Shown here piece by piece: positions 43,432-50,821 of a stretch of 64,000 nt of DNA. This DNA comes from Akkermansia muciniphila (GTDB lineage: Bacteria > Verrucomicrobiota > Verrucomicrobiia > Limisphaerales > UBA9464): assembly GCA_945883815.1 (NCBI GenBank), contig CAMCYJ010000003.1, positions 20,671 to 84,670 on the forward strand, given 5' to 3'. Made by a program: the position numbers and the translations under genes. The notes beneath the pieces were generated by a model, which was given only the letters and a program-made list of their open reading frames with translations, searched no databases and was not told the origin of the DNA. How positions within the stretch are numbered: position 1 is the first letter of the stretch; every line of letters begins with the position of its first letter.

Positions 43432-44721
43432 GTGTCCTTGCTTCGATACTTGGGTAACTTCTGGGTTCTATGTTTTGGCCTTTGGGGCTTCATCGCAGGT
43501 TCGAGTGGGTTTCAGGAACTCACGGCCGCTGAGGACCGCTGGTGGAAGGGCAACCTCCACACGCATTCTCTCTGGAGTGATGGCGACGATTTCCCCGAGT
43601 CCATCGCCGACTGGTACAAGGAACACGGTTACCACTTTCTCGCCCTGTCCGATCACAACCGGATGCTGGAGGGCGAGCAGTGGGTGACGGAGTCCCAGAA
43701 GAACCATTTCCCCGAGGCCCTCGAGAAGAACCGCCGTCGTTTCGGTGCCGACTGGTTGCAGCGACGTGATCACCACGGCACCAACCAGTATCGGTTGAAG
43801 ACGCTGGCGGAGTTCCGCGGCCTGCTCGAAGAACCCGGTCGGTTCCTGATGATTCCCTCCGAGGAAATTACCAGCGGGCACTTGTCGTTTCCGGTGCACA
43901 TCAACGCCACCAATCTCCGCAAGAAGATCTCGGCGCAGGGAGGAACCAATGTTCTCGATGTGATGCAGCGCGGGGTGAACGCTGTTTTGGATCAGCGCCG
44001 CCAGACCGGCCAGCCCATGTTCCCGCACATCAACCACCCGAATTTCGGCTGGGGAATCACCGCCGAAGACTTGATGCAAGTGAAGGGGGAGCGCTTTTTC
44101 GAGGTCTACAATGGGCATCCAGCCACGCACAACGAGGGGGACACGACCCATGCGGGCACGGAGCGGATGTGGGACATCATCCTCGCCTGGCGGATCGGAA
44201 AGCTCGACCTGCCGCCGATGTACGGTTTGGCCGTCGACGACTCCCATCACTACCACAGCCACGGGGTCGGCAAGAGCAACAACGGCCGCGGTTGGGTGAT
44301 GGTGCGGTCCGAGCGGTTGGAGCCGGCTTCGATCGTCCTAGCGATGGAGGCGGGTGAGTTCTATTCCAGCAGCGGCGTGTCCTTGCGACACATTCAGCGA
44401 ACCGGCAACACCATGCGCGTCGAGGTGGAGGCCGAGCCGGGTGTGACCTACACCATTCGTTTCATGGGCACCCGACGGGGCTTCGATGCGAGCCGGTCTC
44501 CGGTGGTGTCGGCCAAGGGCGAGCCGGTCCGGGCCACCCAGCGCTACAGCGACCAAATCGGCGAGACTTTCTCGGTTGTAGTGGGAAACCGGGCCGAATA
44601 CAGCGCCCGTGGCGACGAACTCTACGTGCGAGCCGTGGTCCAGTCGTCGAAGAAGATCGCCAATCCCTACCGCAAGGGCGAGACGGCTGCTGCATGGATC
44701 CAACCCTGGCAGCCGCGATAG
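43432..44721 (+). CDS. Exported PHP-type metallohydrolase (CehA/McbA-like)
   Basis: About 429 residues from a GTG at 43432 (GTG at 43426 and TTG at 43396 are alternatives). The N-terminus is a signal peptide. 'WWKGNLHTHSLWSDGDDFPE' and 'HFLALSDHNRM' are PHP-domain metal-binding motifs, and 'IPSEEITS', 'HINHPNFGWG' and 'LAVDDSHHYH' supply further metal ligands. Family members hydrolyse phosphoesters or carbamates, but the substrate is not deducible. The C-terminal about 100 residues are beta-rich ('VTYTIRFMGTRRGF'). It is divergent from the haem/DUF6807 gene with less than 100 bp between starts. Confidence 0.83.
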   Translation: MSLLRYLGNFWVLCFGLWGFIAGSSGFQELTAAEDRWWKGNLHTHSLWSDGDDFPESIADWYKEHGYHFLALSDHNRMLEGEQWVTESQKNHFPEALEKNRRRFGADWLQRRDHHGTNQYRLKTLAEFRGLLEEPGRFLMIPSEEITSGHLSFPVHINATNLRKKISAQGGTNVLDVMQRGVNAVLDQRRQTGQPMFPHINHPNFGWGITAEDLMQVKGERFFEVYNGHPATHNEGDTTHAGTERMWDIILAWRIGKLDLPPMYGLAVDDSHHYHSHGVGKSNNGRGWVMVRSERLEPASIVLAMEAGEFYSSSGVSLRHIQRTGNTMRVEVEAEPGVTYTIRFMGTRRGFDASRSPVVSAKGEPVRATQRYSDQIGETFSVVVGNRAEYSARGDELYVRAVVQSSKKIANPYRKGETAAAWIQPWQPR

Positions 44722-44775
44722 CCGCTCGAGCCGCTGGGGTTTGGAAGTTTCTTCCGGTCTGCCACCCCGATGAGT

Positions 44776-46056
44776 TCAGGGTCGTCCGACAAACCAGAAG
44801 AACACAATCGCCACCACGGTAGGTGGCAAGGCTCCGAGCAGGAGACCCATCGGGCTGATACCGGTTTTCTTGAACGCCTCGGAATTCTGGAGGATGCCAG
44901 CTCCGGCGGGATTGGGTGCGTTGGCGATCACCGTCAATCCACCGCCCGTCACTGCTCCGGCGACGAGGGCGTATTTGAGCGAGTCGCTAATGCCTTCCAC
45001 CAGCGAACCGAGGTAGGTGAGGGCAGCGTTGTCTGTGATGGCCGTCAATGCGGTGGCACCGAAATAAAGAGTCACGCCGTCCATTCCAGTGATCAACGGC
45101 TTGAGCCACCAGGATTGCAGGGAACCCAGCGTGACCAAGCCAGCCAGGAAAAATCCCACCAGAAGACCTTCCCGGAACTTCAAACCATCTTGATGGGGCA
45201 GGGTGGCGTAGACCACTCCGAGAAAGATCATGAAAACACCGAAGAAAACATCTGGGTGATGGGCGAAGGCGACCACGCTTCCCAGCGACGCAAGGTGGGT
45301 CAGGGTGAGCCAGACCGGGATCCGGCCTTCCCGTCGATTCTGGATGGGCACCTGACTCAACTCGTTGCGGAAGGTCCAGCTTACCAGCAACGTGGACGTC
45401 AGGCACGCTGCAGCCGCCCTCCATCCAAAGTGGGTGAAGAGGTAGCTCGTGTCCCAGTTCCACTTCGACGCCACCATCAGGACCGGTGGTGCGGCGAAAT
45501 GAGTCAATGTGCCGCCGATGGAGATGTTGACGAACAACAAGCCGAGGGTGGCGTAGGCCAGCTTGGAACTGATGCCGCGATCAAAATAACGCTGTTTGAG
45601 CAGGATCGCCAACAAGGTCATGGCCGCTGGTTCTGTGATGAAAGAACCCAGAAGCGCACCGAAAGAGAGGGCTGCCACATAGAAGGACAACCCTTCGCGC
45701 AGTGGAATCAGTCGGGCCAGCATCAGGATCAACGATTCCGCCAAGGTCACAACCGGTCGGGTCGCGGCGATCACCATCACGACAAAGACGAATTTGGGTT
45801 CGGTGAAATTGAGCCCGTCGATATGGCGTACCGCTTCGTTTATTGAACCGCCGAGAATGGCGATCCCAAAGAACAAGACCGCGGCCCAGAGTCCGAACAC
45901 CACTTCTGTTTCAGCGAGGAAATGCAGCAGGGTTCCTTGAACCGAACCCTTGGGGTAGTGGTGGGCCCAGTTGGCGAACCGTTTGACGGAGAACGTGTGA
46001 AGGACCGCCAGACAAAACAGGACTGTGGCCAGGAGTTCGATGGGTGTCGGCTTCAT
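44776..46056 (-). CDS. Putative Na+/H+ antiporter family membrane protein
   Basis: 426 residues from the ATG at 46056, 'MKPTPIELLATVLFCLAVLHTFSVKRFANWAHH'. About 11-12 hydrophobic segments. Internal pieces such as 'AALSFGALLGSFITEPAAMTLLAILLKQRYF' and 'TAITDNAALTYLGSLV' place it in the ion-transporter group that contains the putative Na+/H+ antiporters (NhaD/ArsB-like); the 'ITDNAAL' motif with Asp-Asn is the probable ion site. Convergent with the PHP gene (54 bp) and divergent from the sulfatase gene. Ion specificity is inferred only. Confidence 0.82.
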   Translation of the reverse strand: MKPTPIELLATVLFCLAVLHTFSVKRFANWAHHYPKGSVQGTLLHFLAETEVVFGLWAAVLFFGIAILGGSINEAVRHIDGLNFTEPKFVFVVMVIAATRPVVTLAESLILMLARLIPLREGLSFYVAALSFGALLGSFITEPAAMTLLAILLKQRYFDRGISSKLAYATLGLLFVNISIGGTLTHFAAPPVLMVASKWNWDTSYLFTHFGWRAAAACLTSTLLVSWTFRNELSQVPIQNRREGRIPVWLTLTHLASLGSVVAFAHHPDVFFGVFMIFLGVVYATLPHQDGLKFREGLLVGFFLAGLVTLGSLQSWWLKPLITGMDGVTLYFGATALTAITDNAALTYLGSLVEGISDSLKYALVAGAVTGGGLTVIANAPNPAGAGILQNSEAFKKTGISPMGLLLGALPPTVVAIVFFWFVGRP

Positions 46057-46177
46057 GCGTCGGAACTGAGAGGGGAGACTTGCTCCAAAAAGCCGGTTCG
46101 TCGATGGGAACCGCCGTACACCCCGAGTGCTTCGGATGGCGCTTTCCATGCTGTTCGGGTTTCGGAAAGATCCATGC

Positions 46178-47596
46178 ATGATTTCCCGATGCTGGTTCCC
46201 GTTCTGGATCGCGGTCTGTGCTTGGGCGTCGACGGCGCTGGCGAAGGAGCAACGCCCCCCGAACGTGGTCCTCATCTATTGTGACGATCTGGGCTGGGGA
46301 GACCTGGGTTGCTTCGGGGCGAAGAAAATTCGCACTCCGAATATCGACAAGCTGGCCCGACAGGGAACGCGCTTCACCTCGTTCTATGTGGCGCAGGCCG
46401 TTTGCTCTGCCTCGCGGGCCGCCCTTCTGACCGGTTGTTATGCCAACCGTCTCGGCATCCACGGAGCGCTGGGCCCCAATTCAAAAACCGGACTGAATCC
46501 GGAGGAGATGACCCTTGCCGAGGTGCTGAAACCTCGCGGATACGCCACCGCCATCGTCGGCAAATGGCATCTAGGCCGCCCTACAGAACTGCTGCCCACG
46601 CGACAGGGATTCGATGAATACTTTGGGCTCCCTTATTCCAACGACATGTGGCCGCAGAATGGCAATGCCGCCAAGGGGACTTACCCGCCGTTGCCTCTGA
46701 TCGATGGGGAAAGGGTGATCGAGGAGACTCCTGACCAGTCGCAGTTGACCCGCCGCTACACCGAGCGGGCGGTCTCGTTCATCCAACGCAGCGCCCGGGC
46801 GCCCTTCTTCCTCTATCTGGCGCATTCCATGCCGCATGTGCCGATCTTCGCCGGATCGCGTTTCGCCGGACGTTCCCGGCAGGGACTCTACGGAGACGTC
46901 ATCGAAGAAATCGACTGGTCGGTGGGCGAGGTGCTCAACGCCTTGAAGCAGAGCGGTTTGGAGAAGGACACGCTGGTGATCTTCACCTCCGACAACGGCC
47001 CCTGGCTGAGCTATGGCGAACACGGCGGCAGTGCCGGGCCGTTCCGAGAAGGCAAGGGGACCAGTTTCGAAGGCGGCATCCGGGTGCCATGTGTGATGCG
47101 CTGGCCGGGGCATATTCCCCGGGGGCGTACCAACGACACGCCGCTGATGACCATCGATGTGCTGCCCACCGTGGCACGCTTGGCCGGGGCATCGTTGCCG
47201 CCTCGCAAGATCGACGGCCTCGATGTTTGGCCCATTTTACGAGGAGATCGCGGTGCCACCAATCCTCACGCGGCCTACTTCATCTATTACAACCAAGGCG
47301 ATTTGCTGGCCGTGCGCAGCGGGGATTGGAAACTGTTCTTCCCGCATACCTCGCAGACGTTGGCCGGCAGACCCGGTGGGACCAACGGGATGGCGGGTCG
47401 ATATCAGCAGCTGCCGGTGGGTCTGGAATTGTACCACCTCCAGCGCGATCCCGCTGAGCGCGTGAACGTGATCGCCGAGCATCCCGAGGTACGAGACCGC
47501 TTGATGGCCTTGGCGGAAGCGGCGCGGGTGGAACTGGGGGACAAGCGACTCCAGCGGATTGGCACCGGAGTTCGGGAACCGGGTCGCGTCGAGTGA
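46178..47596 (+). CDS. Secreted arylsulfatase-type sulfatase (formylglycine sulfatase)
   Basis: 472 residues with signal peptide 1-22. 'PPNVVLIYCDDLGWGDLGCFG' gives the first metal ligands. Cys76 in 'VCSASRAALLTG' is the C-x-(A/P)-S-R site that a maturase converts to formylglycine. 'AIVGKWHLG' and 'IFTSDNGPWLSYGEHGG' complete the active site. The C-terminal domain includes 'LYHLQRDPAERVNV'. It removes sulfate esters from glycans or aryl compounds; substrate unknown. ATG at 46178 is preceded by 'ggaaag' at a good distance. The stop overlaps the GTG of the next gene (GTGA). Confidence 0.93.
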   Translation: MISRCWFPFWIAVCAWASTALAKEQRPPNVVLIYCDDLGWGDLGCFGAKKIRTPNIDKLARQGTRFTSFYVAQAVCSASRAALLTGCYANRLGIHGALGPNSKTGLNPEEMTLAEVLKPRGYATAIVGKWHLGRPTELLPTRQGFDEYFGLPYSNDMWPQNGNAAKGTYPPLPLIDGERVIEETPDQSQLTRRYTERAVSFIQRSARAPFFLYLAHSMPHVPIFAGSRFAGRSRQGLYGDVIEEIDWSVGEVLNALKQSGLEKDTLVIFTSDNGPWLSYGEHGGSAGPFREGKGTSFEGGIRVPCVMRWPGHIPRGRTNDTPLMTIDVLPTVARLAGASLPPRKIDGLDVWPILRGDRGATNPHAAYFIYYNQGDLLAVRSGDWKLFFPHTSQTLAGRPGGTNGMAGRYQQLPVGLELYHLQRDPAERVNVIAEHPEVRDRLMALAEAARVELGDKRLQRIGTGVREPGRVE

Positions 47597-48888
47597 ACCC
47601 GCCGGTCGTGCCGCTCCAGCGCCCCACCTTTCGCGCAGCCTGCCGTCTCTGGTTCAAGATCGGCTGCCTCAGTTTCGGAGGGCCCGCCGGGCAAATCTCC
47701 CTGATGCACGAGGAGTTGGTGGCCCAGAGGCAGTGGGTTGATGAGAGTCGATTCCAGCATGCGCTGCAGTTCTGCATCCTGCTCCCGGGCCCGGAGGCTC
47801 AACAATTGGCGACGTATCTCGGTTGGTGGTTGCACGGGACCCGGGGCGGAATTGTGGCTGGTACCCTGTTTGTGTTGCCGGCGGCGATCCTGTTGTTGGT
47901 CCTGAGTTGGGGGTATGCCCTCTGGGGTGCGGTTCCTTGGGTGAGCGCCGCCCTGCGAGGTCTCCAGCCGGCGGTGGTGGCACTCATGGGCGTCGCCCTG
48001 ATCCGCTTGGCAACCCGGTGGCTACGAACTCCCGGACTCTGGCTGATGGCTCTGGGAACCGTGCTTGGAATGCGCTGGGGTCTGCCATTTCCCCTGCTGC
48101 TCCTCATGGCGTTTCTAGTGGCCCTCCTGTGGCAGGGAATTTTGCCGGCGGTGCCGGTTTCTCCGCCCGCTGAAGTTGTGGGCCAACCTACAGTCCCGCT
48201 CGCCACGCCACTTCCGGACTGGAAGCGCTCGGTACGAGTCTTCCTGATCTGCATGGTCTTGTGGTGGTTGCCGGTGGGCCTGGCCGCGGTGTGGCTGGGA
48301 ACTGAGCATGTCGTGGTGCGGGAAGGGGTGTTTTTCAGTGGAGCCTCCGTGATGACCTTTGGCGGCGCCTATGCCGTTTTGCCCTATGTGGCGCAGCAGG
48401 CGGTCGAGCAGTTTCATTGGGTTTCCAGCTCTGAAATGATGGCGGGAATGGCTCTCGCAGAAACCACACCGGGTCCGTTGATCATTGTCCTGCAATTCAT
48501 CGGGTTTCTGGGGGCTTGGCACCACCCGGGCTCTTTGTCTCCTTGGATGTCCGGGATTCTCGGGGCTGGGATGACGTCCTGGACCACTTTTTTCCCGAGC
48601 TTCCTTTGGATCTTTCTGGGGGCTCCCTGGGTGGAGCGCTTGCAGGGCCTGGAGCAGTGGGAGCGCTGGGTCGGCGTTGTTTCTGCCGGTGTGGTGGGAA
48701 TGATCCTGCACCTGGCCTGGGGTTTGGGGGTTTCTGCTCTGGGCATTGCCGATGGCCGGTTCGATGGACCGGCCGTGACGATCCTATTGGTGGCCTTCGG
48801 TCTGATGCGCTGGGGTAAGTGGCCCGGCGGTGCTGTTATTCTTCTTTCGGGAGTGCTGGGAATTCTGCGTTCCAAGCTGGGCCTTTGA
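47593..48888 (+). CDS. chrA: Chromate transporter family protein (ChrA, two-domain)
   Basis: 431 residues with two CHR repeats: the first begins 'LWFKIGCLSFGGPAGQISLMHEELV' with 'FCILLPGPEAQQLATYLGWWLHG', the second 'VFFSGASVMTFGGAYAVLPYVAQQAV' with 'GMALAETTPGPLIIVLQFIGFLG'. About 11-12 TM segments. ChrA proteins export chromate, and the family is related to sulfate-type oxyanion transport. The GTG start overlaps the sulfatase TGA, so the two are co-translated. That makes a sulfate-related role worth testing. No chrB regulator is seen. Confidence 0.9.
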   Translation: MNPPVVPLQRPTFRAACRLWFKIGCLSFGGPAGQISLMHEELVAQRQWVDESRFQHALQFCILLPGPEAQQLATYLGWWLHGTRGGIVAGTLFVLPAAILLLVLSWGYALWGAVPWVSAALRGLQPAVVALMGVALIRLATRWLRTPGLWLMALGTVLGMRWGLPFPLLLLMAFLVALLWQGILPAVPVSPPAEVVGQPTVPLATPLPDWKRSVRVFLICMVLWWLPVGLAAVWLGTEHVVVREGVFFSGASVMTFGGAYAVLPYVAQQAVEQFHWVSSSEMMAGMALAETTPGPLIIVLQFIGFLGAWHHPGSLSPWMSGILGAGMTSWTTFFPSFLWIFLGAPWVERLQGLEQWERWVGVVSAGVVGMILHLAWGLGVSALGIADGRFDGPAVTILLVAFGLMRWGKWPGGAVILLSGVLGILRSKLGL

Positions 48889-49089
48889 GTGCCGGTTTGC
48901 CTGACCGGAATGGGTGCTTGCGATTGCTCGAAGTCAGGGGGCCGTAGGGTTCGGGCGGCATCAGTAAGGCTGCCGGCCCGCGGTCAAGGTGGGCAGTACC
49001 TGGAAAGAGTCCGCCGGAGGGGAAAGACCCAAGGTTGATGGGAATCCGGTGTGAAAAATCAACCGATTATCAAAAACCCCAATAAAAGC
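48889..49089. other. Gap between chrA and tRNA-Ser; nothing supported
   Basis: 201 bp without a credible reading frame. A 5-bp hairpin ('ccggt...accgg') lies just after the chrA stop, and a GC-rich stretch lies at 48943-48990. The sequence becomes AT-rich next to the tRNA 3' end, where no clear terminator stem is present. Confidence 0.5.
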
Positions 49090-49182
49090 TGGCGGAGAGG
49101 GGGGGATTCGAACCCCCGTTACGGCTTTTGACCGTAAACCGGTTTAGCAAACCAGCGCCTTCAGCCACTCGGCCACCTCTCC
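49090..49182 (-). tRNA. tRNA-Ser(GCU)
   Basis: Minus-strand transcript begins 'ggagaggtggccgagtggc', the usual tRNA-Ser start, and ends with 'cctctcc' + G + encoded CCA. The acceptor arm 'ggagagg/cctctcc' pairs perfectly. The anticodon loop 'tttgctaaa' gives GCU, reading AGC/AGU serine codons. A long variable arm ('ttacgg...gccgta') typical of class II tRNAs is present, and the T arm 'gggggttcgaatccccc' is canonical. 93 nt including CCA. Confidence 0.97.
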
Positions 49183-49546
49183 GCTGGTTCCAAAGGAGAT
49201 CACGCGCCCCATCTCAGGGTCAAGTTTTCACTCTCAACTTCACTCCGTACCATTCCATGCGGTTTGACTCGAATGGTCGAGGGATGACCCGCGCCGGATG
49301 CCGGCTTCCACCCAACCCCAACGGGTCCCAATATCGTGGGTTCTTGAAGCACGTGACCTATCCTTGCCGGCGGGGGATGGGCTTCGGCGCGTTTCGTTGA
49401 ATTGAGCCCCCAGTTTCAAGATACGATAGGTCTTTGCCAATTGCGGTGGAGCGGGTTGTCCGGGGTGGTTGCACTCTGCACCCGACCACACGATCAATTC
49501 GGGTTGGTCCGAATTCAGGCCTGCAACCCACACAAAGGAACCAATT
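49183..49546. other. Gap between tRNA-Ser and the yqjD-like gene
   Basis: 364 bp. On the minus strand a -35-like 'ttgacc' (complement of 49218-49223) lies about 35 bp upstream of the tRNA; the -10 is poor. On the plus strand the palindrome at 49496-49515 precedes the yqjD-like gene. An open frame at 49128-49400 on the plus strand overlaps the tRNA and has no protein features, so it is not a gene. Confidence 0.5.
49496..49515. promoter_or_regulatory. Palindrome upstream of the yqjD-like operon
   Basis: 'aattcgg' and 'ccgaatt' form a perfect 7-bp inverted repeat with a 6-bp spacer, about 30 bp upstream of the start codon at 49547. The position suits an operator or the 5' end of the leader. No protein can be named for it. 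Confidence 0.4.
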
Positions 49547-49843
49547 ATGAGCTCAACTGAAATCAACACCGACAAGCTGATCACCGATTTGAAACGTCTT
49601 GTGAGTGATTCCGAGGAGTTGATGTGCGCCACGAAGGACGCTGCCGGCGACAAGGCTCACGAAGTGCGGGAGCGCTTGGCTGATGCTTTGGAATCCGCCA
49701 AACGGAGCTGCCGCCGTCTCGAAGATAAGGCCGTTGAAGGTGCCAGGTCGGCCGACCGCACCATCCGAGACAATCCTTATCAATCCATCGGAATTGCGTT
49801 CGGAGTGGGCATGCTTATCGGCGTGCTTGTAGCCAAAAAGTGA
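49547..49843 (+). CDS. YqjD/ElaB-like DUF883 membrane-anchored protein
   Basis: 98 residues. The N-terminal about 70 residues form an amphipathic helix ('ITDLKRLVSDSEELMCATKDAAGDKAHEVRERL'), and the C-terminus holds 'IRDNPYQSIGIAFGVGMLIGVLVAKK', the DUF883 signature with the single C-terminal TM. In E. coli YqjD anchors ribosomes at the membrane in stationary phase. ATG at 49547 is preceded by 'aaagga' at a good spacing. Followed by yqjE- and yqjK-like genes, the same order as in proteobacteria. Confidence 0.9.
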   Translation: MSSTEINTDKLITDLKRLVSDSEELMCATKDAAGDKAHEVRERLADALESAKRSCRRLEDKAVEGARSADRTIRDNPYQSIGIAFGVGMLIGVLVAKK

Positions 49844-49849
49844 GGCTTT

Positions 49850-50236
49850 ATGGGCGAAACTCCTGAAAGTCTGCCAGGCGTCTGGGCTTTGCTCAAACGC
49901 ATCTTGGACACGCTGTTGGCGGCGGCGCAGAGCCGTGTTGAGCTATTCGCCCTGGAACTGCAGGAGGAAAAATGTCGAATGGTGGAGGCCATTCTCTGCA
50001 CCGCTGCCGTGGCTGCATGCGGGATGATGACGCTTTCGCTGGCAACCTTCACGCTGGTCGTGCTCTTTTGGGAGCATGGCCGTTTGGCCGCGTTGTGCGT
50101 CCTCTGCGTGTTTTATCTGGTCTGTACCATTTTAGCTTGGCGAGCTTTTCAGACGCGTCTGAGGGCTCACAGCCCCTTCACCGACTCCATTGCAGAAATC
50201 AAGAGGGACCGTGAATGCTTGAAATCAGTCAACTGA
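49850..50236 (+). CDS. YqjE-like two-TM protein (phage-holin superfamily III type)
   Basis: 128 residues. An N-terminal amphipathic helix ('LLAAAQSRVELFALELQEEKCRMVEAI') leads into two membrane segments at about 50-75 and 80-100, as in the YqjE family. The family name mentions holins, but the operon context (yqjD-like gene 6 bp upstream, yqjK-like gene overlapping by 22 bp) points to the housekeeping stress-related YqjDEK set rather than a phage. Function of YqjE is not known. Confidence 0.85.
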   Translation: MGETPESLPGVWALLKRILDTLLAAAQSRVELFALELQEEKCRMVEAILCTAAVAACGMMTLSLATFTLVVLFWEHGRLAALCVLCVFYLVCTILAWRAFQTRLRAHSPFTDSIAEIKRDRECLKSVN

Positions 50237-50511
50237 CCCGCTGCCAGCTGCGTAAGGAGGAGGTGCTGCGGCAATGCGCAGCTCACCGAGATACCCTCAT
50301 GGCCGAGGCTCAGGTTCTGCGCCCCATGGCGATCTGGGTAGATGTGGGCATAGCCGCAGTGCGGAATGCACGCGCCTGCTGGGATACTTGGATTCCTTTC
50401 TTTTCCTCGTGGCAGGCCGGGAGGGGAGATTCGGGAGGCCTGATCGAAAAAATCACCAAGGGCTTCGCCATTGCTCGTTCGTTGAAAGAGCTTTGGAAGA
50501 AGTGGTTTTAA
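50215..50511 (+). CDS. YqjK-like small protein
   Basis: 98 residues, starting inside the end of the yqjE-like gene. Polar helical N-terminus 'CQLRKEEVLRQCAAHRDTLM' and a C-terminal 'GFAIARSLKELWKKWF' match the loose pattern of YqjK-type proteins, but sequence similarity is weak. The call rests mainly on position as third gene of the trio. No TM segment is obvious. Function unknown. Confidence 0.68.
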   Translation: MLEISQLTRCQLRKEEVLRQCAAHRDTLMAEAQVLRPMAIWVDVGIAAVRNARACWDTWIPFFSSWQAGRGDSGGLIEKITKGFAIARSLKELWKKWF

Positions 50512-50821
50512 GAATCGTATGCGTCAGCGGTCTGCGATGGAGAGCGCGCTCTGAGCCTAATCCTCAGGCGATGGAAGGGCGAAGCACGCCTGAAGTGTCA
50601 TGAGGCCTTTGACGGGTAGAGCAGGGAGCTTTCTCGAGGTAGCGAATGTCGTCTGGAGGTAAATCCAGAGGTGCTCTTCTGCCGGGTAGGAAAAGGGGGC
50701 AAAAACGATGGATTCTACCCAGCAAGTTCTGGCTGCCCGATGGCATTGCACAAGCTCGGATTGGGGCAGCCGATCGATGAACATTTCCAGGACGGATCGG
50801 AGGCATGCGCCCAATTGAGGG
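50512..50821. other. 310-bp gap between convergent genes; no gene supported
   Basis: Between the yqjK-like gene and the end of the ABC permease gene. A minus-strand frame at 50557-51003 covers it but runs antisense and out of frame into the permease gene and shows no family features. No terminator hairpin with a T-tract was found. Confidence 0.5.

Noticed and set aside
49195..49223. Promoter for tRNA-Ser with -35 'ttgacc' on the minus strand
   Set aside because: The spacing is reasonable, but the -10 region has hardly any match to TATAAT, so I did not call it as a feature.
49128..49400. 90-codon plus-strand frame across the tRNA
   Set aside because: It overlaps a clear tRNA gene and has no protein features.
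49850..50236. Prophage signal from the holin-like protein
   Set aside because: The protein belongs to the YqjE group in a yqjDEK-type operon; no other phage gene, integrase or att site is near.
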